Positions 35,128 to 46,480 of a stretch of DNA of 64,000 nt are shown one piece after another. The DNA is taken from assembly GCA_027924645.1 (NCBI GenBank), contig BSBN01001687.1:3100001-3164000 (forward strand), given 5' to 3'. The notes below the pieces were generated by a model. The model was not told where the DNA came from and ran no database searches. It was given only the letters and a program-made list of their open reading frames with translations. Within the stretch, counting starts at the first letter, position 1. Every line of letters begins with the position of its first letter. The position numbers and the translations under genes are program-made. This DNA is from Cunninghamia lanceolata. Taxonomy: Eukaryota > Streptophyta > Pinopsida > Cupressales > Cupressaceae.

Positions 35128-36309
35128 ATGGATGCATATGGTTTAAGAGAGCAACTCAAGACTGCCCTTGATGATCTTAAACAGTCAAACTCTGAAGTCA
35201 ATGAGTTAAAGGAAAGACTCAAACATGCTGATGATTTCATGAGAGAACTAAAAGGCAAATTAAGTCTCTTTATGAAAAAGAGAAAGGAGCTACTTCAGCA
35301 ATTAGCAAATCAAAGTGAAGCCAATGATACAAATGAAGATTTGAAGGAGAAAACTAAGTTATGTGAAAAGTTATCAAAAGAAATCATTATGGTAAGACAT
35401 GAAATGGAATCAGGAGTTATAAAGTTTACCCAAGAGATTGAAGAGAAAAGAAAAATTGAAGATAATCTAAGACAATCTCTCAAGGAGAAATCAGAAGATT
35501 GCCACAAGATGGATAGAATTATCAGACATCTTGAATCTGATCTTGAAGATGCTAAAGATAATGAAGAAAAACTTGAGGATCAAATTGTCTCTCTCAAAAG
35601 GGATCTTCAAACAACAAATGAATATAAAGAGAAATTCAAGATAAGTTTTGCCCAACTTGAAGTTCTTCTTGAAAGCCAAAAGAGGGTAGATAACAAGTGT
35701 GGTTTGGGATATGAGAAAGGAGAAAGCTTCAGATCCAGTCAGAAGAATTTTAGATCAGAAATTCTAAGGAACATGCCTAGAAGTCCTCCGGTGAGGCAGC
35801 CTAATGCTCAAAGATATCCATCCTTCAATGGATACTGCCACAACTGCAATAACTTTGGTCATAAAGCTAATCAGTGCAGAAGGAGAATGAATCAGACTAA
35901 TACATCCTTCCCTGGACAGTGCTTCAACTGCAAAAGGTATGGTCACAAATCTCATGAATGCAGAAATATGCAAATGAACAATTCATTCAATGGTAGATGC
36001 TTTGCATGCAATAGAATGGGTCATATGGCTAATCAATGCAGATCAAGAGGATATCAATCAAATATGCAAAGAAATATTGTTTGCCAAATTTGCAATAGAT
36101 CTGGTCATATAGCAAAATTCTGTAGAAGCAAGAATTAGGATAAAAGAGGTTCAGTATATTATAATCAGAGTCAAGATAAGGGAAAACAAAAAGTAAATGT
36201 GGATGAAGTTCAAAGTGAGATGAACAAGATTTGGGTGAAGAAAAGTATAGAGAATGTAGGGGATGGATCCGCACCAAACTCTGGTGCTGATATTCCTTCC
36301 AGAAATTAA
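35128..36309 (+). pseudogene. Element C gag-like protein: coiled coil and four zinc knuckles
   Basis: ATG at 35128 begins a frame of 336 codons to a TAG at 36136-36138, which then stays open to TAA at 36307-36309. Residues 1-190 are a long, charged coiled coil. Then come four intact CX2CX4HX4C knuckles: CHNCNNFGHKANQC, CFNCKRYGHKSHEC, CFACNRMGHMANQC and CQICNRSGHIAKFC. After the stop the text IWVKKS resembles copia pol linkers. The usual N-terminal FDG..Y..W capsid region of copia Gag is absent, so the protein may bind RNA but not build particles alone. Its coiled-coil and multi-knuckle plan resembles the element B Gag. Confidence 0.85.
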
Positions 36310-36940
36310 AAAGTGAGCTCTGGCTCAGGGAGAGATACAAAGAAAACCTTGTTCCCCCAGCCAGTCAATTGGTGCCGAAACTGGCACAAGGAGAGCTATG
36401 GATTAAAAGGGGTCATACAAGAAACATCTAAAAGGGGTATGGTAAAGATTTGAGAGATCTGTAAGAAGATTTGAAGAGTCTAATCCTTCCAGAATTGATC
36501 TGGTAAAACAGTCTTCCGGTAAAAATAGATTCCTTACAAGTTTGGTCTGGTATGATTCAAACTATGGTGTCTTGATCTGCAAATAGATCAAATGACTAAT
36601 GAAAGGGAGATAAATTATCACTACTCTCCTAGAATAACTTTGAAATCTGTCTCAGTGATCCAAAAAGGTTTTGACTCTGAATAAGACAAACAAGGCAAAC
36701 CGGAATGAATTAGGTTGCGCATTTATTGCCGAATGAAAATTAGGGCTTCTCAGAAATAAAAGAGTTCATTCGCTCATCATTTGTACACTCACATGCGAAG
36801 AAGAGAGAAAAGGAGCTCTGCAACAACTTCTCCCAAAGATCAAGACGATTCCTTATACAACTCAATCCAGATTTCATCGTGTGCCCTAAACAGCGTAAAA
36901 GGTATTCTTCGTTCTTGATATCCCTCAGTAAGATTCTTTG
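36310..36940 (+). promoter_or_regulatory. Element C: spacer and leader before ORF2
   Basis: No ORF. The last about 240 bases (from 36700) contain ATTAGGGCTTCTCAG and AGAAGAGAGAAAAGG, a purine- and pyrimidine-striped leader of the kind seen in plant mRNA 5' UTRs, and then the ORF2 ATG. That could mean ORF2 has its own transcript or was taken from a host gene. This rests on composition only. Confidence 0.35.
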
Positions 36941-39900
36941 ATGATGGCTACTCTGAATATAGTAAAGATTTCTGATAGACCTCGCCCCAAATTTAAGAAA
37001 CATCCATACAAATCCTTGGAGGTAGATCCCCTAGGAGCCTTATCTAGTGTTCCGCATGGTGTTTTGCACACAGAAGATATTAGGGTTTACATACACGCAA
37101 ATATTGAAGAGTTTGGGGAATTCAAACTAAGAGATATCTATCACAAACAACTGTTAGATGATTCATTTGAGCTTAAACCCCAATACAAGGGCCTCCGGAA
37201 TAAGCACTTTGCACAATGCATACATTTCCCCTATTTTATTGAGGATGAATGGGTCAGGTATATTTTGAGTAGAATACATGACAACTTCATGTGGTTAAAT
37301 GGACCATTCAAAATCACAAAAGATGCCATTAGGGCAGTTACCAGATTACACTCATCCGGTGGGATTCTTGTTCTTAAATCTGTGAAGAATCAAACTGTGA
37401 GTGAGGCTACCGGATCCAAGTTTGACAAAAGAGTAATGACAGTAGATGACATCTCTGATCCAGATGTCAAGTTTGCCTCCATGATCATTGGATATAAAAT
37501 ATATCATTCTAGCAGGGAAAATTCAGTACCTGGAACGGCCATCTACACCGCTTATGAAATGCTAAGAAAGGATGTAGACTACAATCTTTGTCAGCTCCTT
37601 TTGAACCAACTCTTGGAGAATCTGCAAAAAATAAAGAAAGATAAAAAGAATTCATTCAAGTATGGTGGATTAATATTGTGCTTATTCTTCTACTTTATGA
37701 ATGAGCTTCCCGGATCTAGTGGCTGGGTGTGGGAGAATGATAGACCAGTAGCTATCCAAATAAGAGATTATTTGCATGGACTTGGTGATGACAAAGCACA
37801 AAATACAGCTCTGTGGGGTTACTTCAAGCACTTTCAAAATACAATGCAAATCAGAGAAAGAATCCCCAAATAAGTAGTTGAGAAATACAAGGATACAGTG
37901 TGCTTCATGATAGACACTGATCAATGCCTAATGGAGGCAGTAGAGCCAAGGATAGTCTGGATCATGCCTATGGGGTATGAAGTTGATGAATAAATTGTAG
38001 AACTGCATGTTCAACACATGCTCAGTCAGCCAAAGGACCCAAAGGCAGAAAGATTTGGAACCTTTGAAGAACTAAGTGTGAAAATTCATACAGAGCTAAG
38101 GCAGCCAGAGATTAAGAGGAAAGTGAGAAAAGAAGTAGAAGATGTTGCCAAAGGCTTTGGCATCTCAAAGGAGGCACTTGATGCCAACAGGAAAAAGATG
38201 GAAAGGGCTGAGGAAGAGAAGAAGAAGGCAGAAAAGAAAAATGAGGAAAGTATTCCGGCAAAACCTTCCACCCGGACCAAATCTTCAAAGAGTTCTGCAC
38301 CTACCACCGCCAAAGGCTCAAGGACTTTAGAACTAGAAGCACAATCATCTGGCAAAGGAGAGAAAAGAACAAAGACAAAAGCCACAAGAGCTTATGTCAG
38401 TCAAAGGGATGAAGAGGAGACTGAATCTGATGAAGAAATCAGGAAAATGAAGAAAAAGAAGAAAACATCCGGTGAACCCTCTACCGGACAAAAGGAAGAA
38501 GAAAAGACAGAGGAATATATTGAAAAACCCACTCTTCACATTGATGACATAATCAAATCAGTCACAGTGGATGGAAATCTTCAGCCAATGGCTGAGTTCT
38601 ATGATGATTATGGTGAAGAAGATCAGAAAATATTGTAAGATGCCATAGTCAGGTACCTAAATATCTACAACAAAGATTTTATTGAAATTATATCTTTGAT
38701 CCCTAAAAGCTTGGAGAAGGAACTAGAAACAAGAAAGAACAATGCCCAAGCAAAAGACCTAGAAATCTGGGAACAGATAGCAATTCAGCTATATCCTTCA
38801 ATCGATCCCAAGACAATGAATATGGTGTTCAAAGATTGCAAGGATGAATCAACTTATGCTTGGTGAGACTGACAAGGTAGCCAAAGACACAGAAGAGATC
38901 CTCTGGAAAGCCTTCAAAAGATTTAATCTTCCTATTATAGAGGACTTGGGTACTGACCCCTCGACCACAAGTGTTGCAGAGGAGTCTATTGAGAAAATGA
39001 CAGATGCAGAAATAGCTAAGGACTTTGAATCCTCTGCTCCAAAAGAGGTGGCCCATGAATAGACTAACATCACTCCTCCAGTTTCCCCTGCTGACTCCAG
39101 ATCCAAAGGAGAAGAAATATTAAAGGAGAAAGAAGAAGAGGTGAAGGGGAAAGAAGATATCAATACAAAGGTTGTGGAAGGGGAGAAAGCTCCAAAAGAC
39201 AGTTCTGTGACTGCAGAAGAAAAGAAAAATCTATCTCCGGCAAGAGACACTGCAGAATCAGTCAAGGACTTTTTGACAAAAGCAACTATGGAGATTGATG
39301 AACCGGAACTATTAAAAGGGCCATTAGATTTTGACTCTCTATCTCCGGTGCAAACAATGAAAATAGCTTCATTTGCAAATGCGAAGGTCAAAGAGAAACT
39401 ACTAAAATCTCACATGGAAGACTGTGAGCTTTTAGAGGTAGCATCCAGAGTGTTGGAAAAAATCATGCCATCTTTTCAGAAGGATCCCACAGCCTCCTCT
39501 TCCGGTAATCTCAAAACTCTAGTCAACAATGTTAGCACACATTTTGATTCTCTAGAGAAGTCAGCTGAAGAAAAGGTCCGGAAGGAGTTTTTGGATAAGA
39601 GATTCTCCGAAGTACAGGGTCTGATAACAAATGATAGGAGAGTTATGGATATTGGGATAAAGAGCTTGGAAAATGCTCTTAAAGATGGCAGAAATATGTA
39701 CAAATTTTGCTTATCTTGGCCCACAGTGACCAAAAATATTAAGAGGAAAGTAAAAGAACAAGAGGATAAACTACTAAGTCTGTCTCAAAGTTTTGATCCT
39801 CTGTCATCCTCCATAGTAAATCAAGAGTGTCAGACTATTGCAATCACAAATGTAATAAAGAATTTTGAGAAGGAAAGGAAGAACATAATTAGCCGGATGG

Positions 39901-40118
39901 GTGAATTTAGAAGGATCATTATCCCCAAGTTAGAGGCCAGGCATGAGGCCATAAGTGATGCTCAGACTACCGCCCGAACCAATGATCCGACAGATCTTAA
40001 GAGGGCAGAAGCTTTTGCGTTCCTGTTGAGCGGTCATATTTCAATTTTGGACAGAATGAAGCAAAGTTGGGCTACAAAATTTATTCAATTGAAGATAACT
40101 TTTGCAGACATACTTTAG
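36941..40118 (+). pseudogene. Element C ORF2: large protein of unknown family, broken
   Basis: ATG at 36941 (or 36944). One frame runs to 38638 with in-frame TAA at 37871-37873 and 37991-37993. It stays recognisable past the stop at 38636-38638 and shifts frame near 38845. A second frame then runs to 40118 with a TAG at 39060-39062. The ancestor was about 1060 codons. Residues 1-310 are a folded-looking part with aromatic-rich segments (FAQCIHFPYFIEDEWVRY, WLNGPFKITKDA) and one hydrophobic stretch (YGGLILCLFFYFMNELPG). The middle is very Lys- and Glu-rich; the last third is a coiled coil. I do not recognise it. Options are an env-like ORF as in SIRE elements, a captured host gene, or a plant transposon-associated domain. 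Confidence 0.7.
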
Positions 40119-40342
40119 TATATGTAAGTATGCCATATGTATATACTTATGCGGCTAAGTATAGTTGAATTTTTGAAAGTTTTGATATGCGAACCCTACC
40201 CTTTTCCATTGATGTCAAAGGGGGAGTGAAGAGAAGTGAAAAATGTTGTAGCCAGATAAGGGGGAGCTCCAGAAAATGTACATAAAGACAGAGCATCTAC
40301 TAAGGGGGAGTATAGTATAACACTTAGTCATTTTTCACTAAG
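40119..40342 (+). other. Element C: 3' internal region with repeated G-tract motifs
   Basis: AAGGGGGAG motifs occur near 40218, 40258 and 40302 before the true tract at 40359-40370. CCCTTT (40199-40204) can pair with AAAGGG (40217-40222) around CCATTGATGT, as in element A at 24879-24902. Confidence 0.55.
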
Positions 40343-40422
40343 TGTTGCCATCAATGCCAAAGGGGGAGATTGTTGGCAAGAGACACATTGGAGCTTCTTG
40401 ATTGTTGTCATTGATGGCAACA
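40343..40422 (+). promoter_or_regulatory. Element C: polypurine tract inside an inverted repeat
   Basis: The arm at 40343-40360 pairs with 40405-40422 at 17 of 18 positions; the 44-base loop holds AGGGGGAGAT and the LTR start at 40371. One position that is a C/T mismatch in elements A and B is a C-G pair here. Confidence 0.7.
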
Positions 40423-41463
40423 AAGGTTATCCCACACATCCGCAATGCATGATAAGTCCTCACCGGAAGTCAGATTGAAGAAGTGTTGAGGTCCAGTAAG
40501 CAAGAACAGAGCAGTCAGTAAGGTCCGACAGACAGGTCCGGATCTCTCAGTAGAAGTATCTTAGTGAAGTGCGGATTTGGGGAAGTCAAGAGGAGTATCT
40601 TGACTGATAGATTTCAAGGTTTGAGCCTCCGGTGTGGAAAGGATAAAAAGATATGAATGCTTGAGTGTCGGGTTCCCAAGTGACAGTGTGAACAGAGGAA
40701 GAACTGACTGGCAGAACATCAGACATTATTCCGGATGTGTTACTGATGATGGAAAAGGTTCTCAAGGCATAAGTTATGTTTGGCCGATGTGATTGATGAC
40801 TTCTACAAGTATATGCTTGATCCGCATTACTTGATGTGCAAGGATTCAACCAACAGATCAGAGTTTGTGAAAAGATTGACTATTCCAGATGTCGACTAGA
40901 AAGGTGATGAAATCACTTGTGCGGATATATATACAAGATGGATTTAGTTGTGAGAGTGGTTGTTGTGTTTTAAAAAACTGTGCGAAGAAAAAGGGAGAGC
41001 CGAATAAAAGCAGAAAGGAAGGTCTAGTATGTGAAAGAAGAGCAGCACAAAAGAAGAGAAAAAATGAAGTGCAACAGATCAGTATACAGAGCCTAACTGG
41101 AACTGAACTACAGCATATGTTAATGCTCCTTATCAGTTCAAGTATTGTATTACACTCTTTATAATTTGTAGACAGTATGTCTCTTGTAGGCAGTGTGCCT
41201 CTTGTGAGTAGTGTGCTCGGACAGTGAGCCCTAATTGGCAAGTGTCATTTTGTAATCCTATTCTTCTAACAAAGAATACAATCTTGGGTTAATCACCCCG
41301 TGGATTTCTCCCTTAACAGGGTTTCCACTTCAAAAATATTGTGTCATGTGTATTTCCATTTCATGGTTATGTTTGCTTGTTTGATGCTGCACTAATTATT
41401 AAGAAAGTTCAGGAAGTAGAAATAATTAAGATAACTGATTCACCCCCCTCTCAGTTATCAATA
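40371..41463 (+). repeat. Element C: 3' LTR (1093 bp)
   Basis: Close match to 33968-35061. TATA box at 40926-40933, hairpins from 41170. The end reads ATCAATA instead of ATCAACA, followed by the GTTAT target duplication. Confidence 0.93.
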
Positions 41464-41468
41464 GTTAT

Positions 41469-42163
41469 ACCTTCAACGCATCAAAAAATGAACGATTCTA
41501 AATTACAATTTAAAAGTTATAATCAAAACAATAAAAAATTATATATCAACTATCTAAATCAAATATGGATACTTTGATTCATTCTAAATTCTATTATATA
41601 ATCTCTCATTACTGTAAATTAAATTAATTGAGTTATATTACTTATCACATCCATAAAACCTAATTGTAATTAAAAAGAAAATCAAATTATTTCTTTACAA
41701 TTCCTATACAATATTATTATTTGATAGAAAATCTTATATTATACTTAAAAAGTTTTTAATATAATAAATGTTTAGTAATTTTTTAATTTAGCCAATAGAC
41801 TTTTATATGTGAGTATTATAGTGCTCGAAATTGTCTCATGCAGTAAAAATTCACCCTGAAAATTTTCTAAACTCGTTGGTTGTTCTTATTGATATATTGC
41901 TTGAACCTCCTATGGGTGCAAGTGCTAGTATTATGAGAACAAATTTAGTATTATAAGAACAACTTATATTGGGAAATCATTAACACAATTTTTTGTGTCA
42001 ATCTAGAGAGTTTTAGAACCCATATACACGAGTCATATCTATTGTTACCCTTGTTTATGGCACACTAGAAAACTCACGAGCCACTTCAAGATCGCCTTCC
42101 ACTCGAAGATTACTAATGTCTCCGATGGATTAAGACTAAACAGTCCTCTTTTGAGATATATTT
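41469..42163. other. AT-rich DNA, no gene seen
   Basis: Pre-insertion DNA next to element C and upstream of the U2 gene. No ORF with known features. Confidence 0.5.
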
Positions 42164-42217
42164 ATCCCACATGCAGTAGCAGAGACTAAAAGGGAAGCAA
42201 ATATAGATATAAATAAA
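42164..42217 (+). promoter_or_regulatory. Plant snRNA promoter: USE and TATA box
   Basis: ATCCCACATGC (42164-42174) matches the plant upstream sequence element RTCCCACATCG except for the last two bases swapped. TATAAATAAA is at 42208-42217. The gap between them is 33 bases, the spacing known for RNA polymerase II snRNA genes of plants (pol III genes have about 10 fewer). The TATA box begins 32 bases before the U2 start. Confidence 0.85.
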
Positions 42218-42239
42218 GAAGTGTTAAATATGAGTAATC

Positions 42240-42432
42240 ATACCTTTCTTGGCCTTTTGGCTAAGATCAAGTGTAGTATCTGTTCTTATTAGTTTAATAT
42301 CTGATACGTGGTTCAATGAACCACACGATATTAGATTAATTTCTTTAGGGGGAAGTCTCAAATGGTAGCTTGCTACTAGAGCCTTCAAGCGTTGCTTCTA
42401 TTTTGCGCTACCGCAGAAGCCTGGTGCACCTC
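42240..42432 (+). ncRNA. U2 spliceosomal snRNA gene
   Basis: The 5' 67 bases match plant U2 almost base for base: start ATACCTTTCTTGGCC, the branch-site pairing region around GTGTAGTATCTG, and stem-loop IIa/b (one C-to-T change at CTTATTAG leaves a wobble). The following stem GTGGTTC/GAACCAC pairs fully. The Sm region reads ATTTCTTTA (about 42339-42347), less ideal than A-U5-6-G. Stem III (GGTAGC/GCTACT) and stem IV (GCTTC 42394-42398 with GAAGC 42416-42420) can form. Length near 193 fits. No clear plant 3' box (CA-N-AGTNNAA) was seen. With its promoter it may be active, but the Sm change leaves a pseudogene possible. Confidence 0.88.
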
Positions 42433-42939
42433 AAACCCCCAAATTCAATTCATAAAATAAATCTTGTTTTATCTTTTCTTTCATTATTGTTTGTTTCTAT
42501 TTGGTGTCTGAAGGCCTTCATGGAAATTGTTAAGATGGGACACTTTATTATCTCTTCAAGTGTTTTTTAAGAAATTCTAATGTGAGCTTATGTTTGTTGT
42601 AAAACATTTGCCAAACGTAATACAATAAAGGTTAGATTTTAAATTATAATTATTTTTTATTAAATGTTTTTTTCGAGTGTGGGAGAAGAGGAAAGTAATG
42701 TTTCCTTTGAGTTAAGCATGATTAGTTTAAGTTTAGTTTAAGTTAACAAAAATTAGAGGGTTATTGTAATTGAGAATTGATAAATTGGTATTCATATTTT
42801 AATAATGAAAAGTGTTATATTTTTATACTAAAAATATAATACACGAATGGGGTCACACCTCAAGAAATCTATGTAGAGGTCAAAAAGGTATCTAAGAGGT
42901 CTTTGGTTGTTTGGAATGAGCTCTCAATGATCTTTATCT
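42433..42939. other. No gene recognised
   Basis: AT-rich sequence downstream of U2. Nothing coding or structured stood out. Confidence 0.5.
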
Positions 42940-43567
42940 TTAGCTTGTTAGGAAGTAGCATGCACAAGCGAGATGGAAAGGTTGGGAAAATTTCCTACTA
43001 TTCGCTAGAATGAACTTGTTGAGAAATAAAGGAATGCCCATGTGGCAAAGGGGTTGACCCATGGTGTCAAGGACGTGGAGATCCCTGTGAACCACAACGA
43101 CCTTGGTTGGAATTGTGACTGCAAGCTCGTTGATGCCTACATGGCAGAGGGGCACACCCCTGTGGTAGAGAACCATCCCTACCAATAGGGGAAGGAGGCA
43201 CATGAGTAACCGTCTAGGGAGCATTAGCTGAATGTTTAATTAAAGTTTGCAGATGAGCAAACCTCTAGGGCCACCTTAGCTTAGACCTGGATCTGTAACA
43301 TAACATTAGAACATATACTAGCTTTAACATGGAAAATTGTTTATCCACAAATGAACTAGCATTTCTATCTTTCCAAATTGAAGACAATATCTCCACTTTG
43401 AAAGCATACCATAGCTGAGTATATTTAGTTGGAATCCTAGGCCAGTTACCCAAAAGTATCATATGCCATGAAAAAGGCTTAGGGCAGAATGACTTAAATA
43501 AGTCACGAATCCAACACCAATCAAACTAGGCCCGAGACTAGAACTAGAAGAGATGCTTAATGGTTTC
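42940..43567 (-). pseudogene. LINE remnant, C-terminal zf-RVT region
   Basis: On the minus strand, from 43568 downward, the frame reads TETIKHLF, then (after stops) FDWCWIRDLF, then LWYAFKVEILSSIWKDRN. This is the pattern E-T-x-x-H-L-F ... W ... I-W-K-x-R-N at the C-terminal end of plant non-LTR reverse transcriptases. Several stops break it. The remainder toward 42940 is unrecognised. It is separated from the matching upstream part (44530-45060) by an insertion. Confidence 0.75.
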
Positions 43568-43571
43568 TGTA

Positions 43572-44521
43572 AACACCTGAAATTGATCACGACACTTTCA
43601 ATACCTTCCGACACCATCCTAAGCACATTCATCCTAACACTAATTAATTAGATAAATAATAATTATTTAATTAATTAGGATCATACCTTTAATATTCATC
43701 CATCATCAAATTAATTAAATAAATATATTTATTTAATTAATCTATGATTCCAACATTCCTCTCCTATAATTTTTAGGCTAATTAATTAAATAATTAAATC
43801 CCATCTTTATCCACTACCCCACAAATAAGTAAACTAGCACTCACACCCATAGGAGGTTCAAGGAATACGCCAATAGGAGAACCGACGAGTTTAAAAAAAT
43901 TTCGCCATGAATTTTTTTTTACAGCGTGAGATAATTTTGAACACTATAATGCTCACAGATAAAAGCCTATTGGTTAATTAAAAATCCAAAAAAGTCACGT
44001 GACTAGCTAAGAGGTCAAGTCCAAATTCATTAAACCTAAACACTCCCACAAAAGTCAAACCAACTTTATATCTCTACTACTCATTTCCATACTACATCTT
44101 TTAATAGACATTCACATAAGGATAAGCCTTAAAAGCCTCCATCCTTGCCCTAATTCGTCTTATGCAATATGTTCCATGCATTCATCTTTAATCTCAACCA
44201 TCCATCCTTATAGAATGCCCTAGAAGCCTCCATTCTTGCCCTAATTTATCTCATTCAATCCTAGCCATCCATTTCTAATAAAATCTTAGCCCTCCATCCT
44301 ATCATCCAAAAATCTATAAATCAACCCCCAATCAAGTCATTTGGCATCAACAAGTGAAAAATAATGTTATGTTGTCCAAGTGACCAATCAACAATCAATC
44401 TCATTATCAAGAATCCATTGGAGCACAACCACCATTTCTTGGTGCATTAAGGGTTAGCTTGGTGAGATCTTTTCATCTTTTCATTTGATTTTTGCTATCC
44501 CTTTGATCAATTAGAGGTGTT
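43572..44521. mobile_element. 950-bp insertion with 17-bp terminal inverted repeats
   Basis: AACACCTGAAATTGATC (43572-43588) and GATCAATTAGAGGTGTT (44505-44521) are inverted copies matching at 15 of 17 positions, and the segment interrupts a LINE remnant. Inside is a perfect 32-bp AT palindrome at 43710-43741 and an imperfect one near 43640-43680. No transposase is seen. No clear target duplication was found, so a MITE-like or deleted DNA transposon is only one reading; a solo LTR is another. Confidence 0.4.
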
Positions 44522-44529
44522 GTTAGGTA

Positions 44530-45060
44530 TGAAATAGGAGCTTTGATTTGATGCATTGTTCCTAATTTTGTTTCATATTTTGGCATACATAGTTTCCAAA
44601 TGGCCATAGAAAGGGCAATGCAGGACTTGACACACCCAAGTAAGCCAACCAAGAACCCATTAGGAGACCTTGGTAGAGAATTCCAAGTGAAGTGAGCTAG
44701 TTTGGGCTCAACTAGAGTGGTCCAAACTATTTGAAACCTACATCTCCAAAGGGAGGTAGAACACTGAAGATTCCACCTTGCATTAAGCTTGGTAACCATT
44801 GGCAAGTGGGGAGAAAGCCATAATATCCTTTGTAAGGTTTGTAGCTCCTAGAAGGATCATCTAGAAACCACTTCTAGCCCTTCCACCATGCTTTGTACAA
44901 TGAATTCCCAACTTGTGGACCATTTCAAGGGGAATCAAATCCAAGATAGTTTGATAAGATTCCATATCATGATTACCAAGCTTGAATTTAGCTTTAAAAT
45001 CTAGTCAAGAGAGCTAAGTCCTAGTATTTCTAGAAAAACGATTAGAAATAATGTAAATCT
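44530..45060 (-). pseudogene. LINE remnant, part upstream of the zf-RVT end
   Basis: On the minus strand the frame at 44473-44805 reads FQIVWTTLVEPKLAHFTWNSL, which matches the W...L..PK..HF.W pattern of the plant LINE zf-RVT domain. Preceding sequence (44830-45060) contains broken frames with W-W-K-G-W-like text. It continues across the insertion to 43567. Confidence 0.7.
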
Positions 45061-45553
45061 CATGTTTATAGAGCCGTAAGGCATGGACCCAGGTAACTTT
45101 ACAAAATGAGCTTCCAAAACAAACTTTTCATCGAATACATCTCTTGACTGCCAGTCTCGGTGTGCCCTAAAGGGCTCGGTGACAAATAAACTAAAACCAT
45201 CAACATTAACCTATTTCACAAGCCCGAAACCTATTGGCCAGGTTAAAGACTTAAGAAGCCCGATAGCATGCTTTGCTTTTTTTTTATTTGCATAAAACAA
45301 ATCTGTTAACCATCTTTGAACTTCAAACCAAAATAATAAACTTTAACCTTTCATGAATGAAATAATACCTATCATAATAAGACTATCAACCAAGACAATG
45401 ATCAAGTTGACAACTTTAAACCACAACATATCTTCACACTTTGTCAATGACAAAAAAAACAATAATAAATCATCATTTGTGTGCACCAATATAATAACCA
45501 CCAAATTTTGTCAAATTGCCTTTACCAATAGCAAACTGAAGCATAAAGAAACC
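45061..45553. other. No gene recognised
   Basis: Mixed AT-rich DNA; may include more of the LINE. No usable frame. Confidence 0.4.
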
Positions 45554-45657
45554 GATGTAACAAAGTGCTACCATTACTGTAGCATACACCAAGAGTGTAG
45601 TCCCTGATGTAACAAAGTGCTTCCATTATTGTAGCATAGACCAAGAGTGCAGTCCAA
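45554..45657. repeat. Tandem duplication, 52-bp unit, two copies
   Basis: Copies start GATGTAACAAAGTGCT at 45554 and 45606 and differ at a handful of bases. Confidence 0.85.
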
Positions 45658-45828
45658 ATATAATAACCACATTATGCAAAGAATGTCAACCAAATGTGGC
45701 CAAGCTCACTGTCACATAAAACCAAATACCTCTGCCATGCCAACTATCATTGTGCCACAAACCTGAGAGTTTGTGTATTTGACATCAAGGACAACAATTG
45801 AGAGGGCAACAATTTATACCTGTAGTTA

Positions 45829-46480
45829 GATTTTAGGTCCCTCAATAATAAAATTTCTCAATTTTTTTCAAAATAAAATAATTCTACTGTGCCAACAACA
45901 AATGTATTCTTGCAAAATACCTCATCTATGTTCAGTGTAATGCTGCCCAGTGTCACATTTTTTGTTCTTCACTTCATAGGACTGAACTGGATAGATCCAA
46001 CACATCAGAGTGGGTGGGTGGATGCTAAGGGAGACCTAATCTCATTCCCCAAATGTCATAAGCCTTCCACACTACACAGTTCTAATAAAGTCTCTTAATA
46101 GACCTAAGAGCAAAACACTATCAAACTTTGACGAAGCAATTCTCTAAATCTATGACACATAGGAATGTTTCATTTAGACTTATAGCTGGATGTCAAGTCC
46201 CTCTATAATAATATCTCTCATTTTTCATCAACTCAAAACTATTCGACCATTCCAACAATAAAACCAATCTTTCAAAATGCCTCATTTGCATTCAGTGTAA
46301 TGTTACCTAACACCTCATATTTTTTGTTATTCACCTTGTGAGACCAAATGGATGGCACCAACACATTGGGGTATGTGGTTGAATTCTAGGGGATTCCTCA
46401 TTTTATTCCCCAAGTTTCTTGATCCTTACGAGGTACATAATTCTGGGAAAGTCTCTTAAGAGACCTAAGAGCAAAATTAA
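45829..46480. repeat. Diverged duplication of about 340 bp
   Basis: 45829-46120 and 46183-46475 share an order of blocks: GTCCCTCWATAATAA, TTCAGTGTAATG, TTTTTTGTT with a following CAC, and GTCTCTTAAKAGACCTAAGAGCAAAA. Strongly diverged. No ORF. Confidence 0.65.

Larger units (their letters stand above)
33968..41463 (+). mobile_element. Element C: pol-less LTR element with gag and a large extra ORF
   Basis: LTRs 33968-35061 (1094 bp) and 40371-41463 (1093 bp) begin TGTTGGCAAG. The left ends ATCAACA and the right ATCAATA, so the final CA of the right copy has changed to TA. The GTTAT target duplication is perfect. Inside are a primer site, a gag of coiled coil plus four zinc knuckles, a leader-like stretch, and the remains of a protein of about 1060 codons; no protease, integrase or RT is found. 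LTR layout (TATA, hairpins, GTGG stem, C-run end) matches element A, suggesting common descent. Confidence 0.93.

Noticed and set aside
38086..38385. Minus-strand hydrophobic and Ser-rich frames opposite element C ORF2 (also 38849-39391)
   Set aside because: Antisense shadows of the Lys/Glu-rich coding strand.
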